Position numbers and translations under genes: made by a program. The notes beneath the pieces were generated by a model, which was not told where the DNA came from, ran no database searches, and worked only from the letters and a program-made list of their open reading frames with translations. Positions 5,638 through 7,509 of a DNA stretch of 7,509 bases are shown in pieces (position 1 is the stretch's first letter; each line of letters starts with the position of its first letter). Origin of the DNA: an uncultured Bacteroidales bacterium (lineage in GTDB: Bacteria; Bacteroidota; Bacteroidia; Bacteroidales; UBA932); NCBI GenBank assembly GCA_947305045.1, contig CAMZCW010000111.1, forward strand, positions 1-7,509, given 5' to 3'.

Positions 5638-6666
5638 TTATTTTCCGGCCAGGTGTTTCTCCCAGGCCCAGGCGGCCTTGAGGGTTTCTTCCACCGTGCG
5701 GGTGGCTTTCCAACCCATCTCGGAGTTTGCCAACGTAGGGTCGGCCCAGATGGCCGTGACGTCGCCGGGGCGGCGCGGGGCAAACTTGTAGTTGAGCTTG
5801 AGCCCGTTCACTTTTTCAAAGGCATTCACCAGCTCCAGCACGCTCACCGGGCGGCCGGTGCCCACGTTGAAGGTTTCGCAGTCCTGCTTCATCTTGCCTT
5901 CCATCATGCGGGTAACGGCAAACACATGCGCTTTGGCCAGGTCCACAATGTCAATGTAGTCCCGCTGGCAGGTGCCGTCCGGTGTGGGGTAGTCGTTGCC
6001 AAAGATGCTCAGGCATTCGCGTTTGCCAATGGCCGTCTGGGTAATGAACGGTACCAGGTTGTTGGGAACGCCGCGCGGCAGTTCGCCAATCAGGGCGCTG
6101 GGATGCGCGCCGATGGGGTTGAAGTAGCGCAGCAGGATGCCCTTGATCCGGCCTCCGTTGGCCTTGACAGTATCGTGCAGGATATCCTCGCACATGGTCT
6201 TGGTGTTGCCGTAAGGGGATGTGGCCGGCTTGCGCGGCGTATTTTCCGTGACGGGCACTACGTCCGGTTCCCCATAGACCGTGGCCGATGACGAGAACAG
6301 CACGTTGCATCCGCCTTTTTCCTGGGCCACTTCCAGCACGTTGAGGAAACTGGTAAGATTGTTCCTGTAGTATTTCAGCGGCTCCGCAACCGATTCGCCC
6401 ACAGCCTTATAGGCCGCAAAATGGATAACGGCGTCAATGGGATATTTGGCGAAGAGGGCCTTTACGGCGTCCAGGTCGCAGAAATCCATCACTTCCAGCG
6501 GGAGGTCTTCCCGGCCGGTGATTTTCTTGACGCCTTCGTAGCAGGTGCGGTCGCAATTGGAGAAATTGTCGGCCACCACCACATCGTAGCCTGCTTCAAT
6601 GAGCTCTACGGTTACATGACTGCCGATAAAGCCGGCGCCACCCGATACCAGAACAGTTTTCTTCAT
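5638..6666 (-). CDS. galE: UDP-glucose 4-epimerase
   Basis: This full-length 342-residue member of the extended short-chain dehydrogenase family interconverts UDP-glucose and UDP-galactose in the cytoplasm through an NAD-bound keto intermediate. It feeds galactose catabolism (Leloir pathway) and galactose for LPS or capsule. Visible motifs are the NAD-binding GGAGFIGSH (9-17), 'HFAAYKAVGES' (82-92), the catalytic Ser127 in 'FSSSATVYGE', Tyr152 and Lys156 in 'SPYGNTK', 'LLRYFNPIGAHPS' (178-190) and 'CQRDYIDIVDLAKAH' (233-247). Spacing matches E. coli GalE with an offset of three residues. The residue aligned with E. coli Tyr299, which gates N-acetylated substrates, is Ile306 ('AIWADP'), so wider specificity is possible. 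The start at 6666 gives the standard MKKTVLVSGG N-terminus. It lies 3 bp downstream of the OstA-like gene and is presumably co-transcribed with it. Confidence 0.96.
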   Translation of the reverse strand: MKKTVLVSGGAGFIGSHVTVELIEAGYDVVVADNFSNCDRTCYEGVKKITGREDLPLEVMDFCDLDAVKALFAKYPIDAVIHFAAYKAVGESVAEPLKYYRNNLTSFLNVLEVAQEKGGCNVLFSSSATVYGEPDVVPVTENTPRKPATSPYGNTKTMCEDILHDTVKANGGRIKGILLRYFNPIGAHPSALIGELPRGVPNNLVPFITQTAIGKRECLSIFGNDYPTPDGTCQRDYIDIVDLAKAHVFAVTRMMEGKMKQDCETFNVGTGRPVSVLELVNAFEKVNGLKLNYKFAPRRPGDVTAIWADPTLANSEMGWKATRTVEETLKAAWAWEKHLAGK

Positions 6667-6669
6667 AAC

Positions 6670-7509
6670 TTATTGTTTTATTGTTTTTTGCTTCTCTTTT
6701 TCCAGGTACTTCATGAACCACTTCCGTTCTTTCTCCGCCTGCCGGGCCAACTTCTGGAGAGCTTTCAGTTTTTTGGCGCGCTCCCTATCCAGCTTTCGCT
6801 GTGCTTTGTCCGCCATTTTCTCCTCATAGCGGCGGTCTTGCTCGGCCCATTTGGCTTCCCGTTTTGCCTGCTTAGCCGCCCTGGCGGCCTCTTTTTCTGC
6901 TTTTTCGCGGGCCTTGGCCTCCTCCTTCAGTTCTTTTTCCGTCTTGGGCTGCGCTTCGGACTGCTTGGTGGCCAGGGAATCCACCGGAGTGGTGGTTGAC
7001 AGGCTGTCTATGGGCGGGACAGGTACAGCGGGTACGTTCAAACTGTCCCTGGCCTCTGTAGCCAGGGAGTCCGGCAGGGCTGCGAGCGTGTCCGCCAGGG
7101 CCGTGAGGGTGGTATCACCCTTGGCACGGGCCAGGGAATCCTGTTCCCGCTGGCGGGCGCGGTCCCGGACCACTTGCAGCGAGTCGCGGATGGCAATGTC
7201 GCGGTAAATCTTTTTGATGTGGCCGGGAAAATAGTCCTCCGTCTGCTTGAACTGCGTATGGGGCCGGGCCAGGTAAGCCGTCCGTTCACTCCGGCGCGGA
7301 GTTAACGAGGTGACATCCCGCGGCGAAGCCGGACGGCGTTCCGGGTCCCAGCGGAATCCCTTGAGGGTTTTGTCCTCTTCCGGCATCTGCACGGTGGGAT
7401 ACCCGTCGTTCTTGGGATTGTCGTAATAGTAAATGCGTTCTATCTCGCCATCCATGAAGGTGGCGTAAATCATCTTGGATTCCACCTTGTTCACCGTGGC
7501 CAGGGCGCC
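6670..7509 (-). CDS. OstA/LptA-like envelope protein, C-terminal part (5' end beyond window)
   Basis: The frame is open to the right edge (visible start GALATVNKVESK...), so the GTG at 7494 is almost certainly an internal valine codon. 279 residues are visible. The first 95 or so resemble the end of the OstA_2-type region of Bacteroidetes proteins related to LptA/OstA, with 'NKVESKMIYATFMDGEIERI', a following 'GFRWDPERRPASPRDV' and a short basic stretch. That family is tied to LPS transport across the periplasm. A linker of about 80 residues follows, rich in Asp-Ser-Leu and Ala (DSLQ, DSLAR, DSLAT, DSLN, IDSLS, VDSLA). The last 91 residues (189-279) are a strongly charged Lys/Glu/Arg/Ala segment expected to form a long helix or coiled coil. 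galE follows after 3 bp, consistent with an envelope polysaccharide operon. The family call rests on pattern recall from the C-terminal part only and is moderate. Confidence 0.72.
   Translation of the reverse strand, partial: GALATVNKVESKMIYATFMDGEIERIYYYDNPKNDGYPTVQMPEEDKTLKGFRWDPERRPASPRDVTSLTPRRSERTAYLARPHTQFKQTEDYFPGHIKKIYRDIAIRDSLQVVRDRARQREQDSLARAKGDTTLTALADTLAALPDSLATEARDSLNVPAVPVPPIDSLSTTTPVDSLATKQSEAQPKTEKELKEEAKAREKAEKEAARAAKQAKREAKWAEQDRRYEEKMADKAQRKLDRERAKKLKALQKLARQAEKERKWFMKYLEKEKQKTIKQ

Noticed and set aside
6664..6700. T-rich stretch at the galE/OstA-like junction as a terminator
   Set aside because: It has no stem-loop and encodes the Lys/Gln-rich end of the OstA-like protein; the 3-bp gap points to an operon.
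7492..7494. GTG at 7494 as the start of the OstA-like gene
   Set aside because: The frame stays open to the window edge, and the sequence around it reads as the interior of a domain with no signal peptide.

Overview
The window looks like a chromosomal segment from a GC-rich member of the Bacteroidales. The evidence is a short AT-rich divergent spacer carrying TAnnTTTG-type (Bacteroidetes -7) promoter elements, lipoproteins with Bacteroidetes-style signal peptides, a Bacteroidetes-type GH28 enzyme ('GDDGICLKAG', 'HGGFVIGSE', 'GLRFKS'), and an OstA-like protein with the DSL-rich and Lys/Glu-rich tail seen in this phylum. The high GC by eye argues against Bacteroides itself and suggests an Alistipes-like or related lineage, but genus cannot be fixed from this sequence. 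No rRNA, tRNA, CRISPR array or transposase was seen.

Left part (1..4241, all minus strand), read in the direction of transcription: a small membrane-anchored LytTR-type transcription regulator (4241..3549), a 108-bp spacer with two families of 21-bp-spaced direct repeats, and two tandem paralogous surface lipoproteins of the Cthe_2159/DUF4353 beta-helix carbohydrate-binding family. The first lipoprotein (3440..1680) is complete. The second (1649..1) runs off the left edge. Only 30 bp separate the two lipoproteins, so they are very probably co-transcribed.

Centre (4242..5634): a 58-bp divergent promoter region separates the regulator from a plus-strand gene for a secreted GH28 polygalacturonase-type glycosidase that keeps the family's catalytic residues. 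The Cthe_2159 family is reported to bind cellulose and acidic sugars and resembles pectate lyases structurally. The simplest reading is therefore a compact pectin (polygalacturonate) module with a membrane regulator, two surface binding proteins and a hydrolase. This is inference from family knowledge and layout; no SusC/SusD pair or other CAZyme is in the window.

Right part (5638..7509, minus strand): galE (UDP-glucose 4-epimerase) lies 3 bp downstream of the C-terminal part of an OstA/LptA-like envelope protein whose N-terminus is beyond the right edge. This is an envelope or LPS-related operon, probably unrelated to the left module. galE and the GH28 gene converge tail to tail with a 3-bp gap.

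The most interesting signal is the spacer 3441..3548. It has a perfect 10-bp direct repeat with exact 21-bp periodicity and a GTT core, which is the geometry expected of a LytTR-protein operator. A second, independent 11-bp repeat pair also has 21-bp periodicity. Both lie directly between the LytTR gene and the lipoprotein operon.
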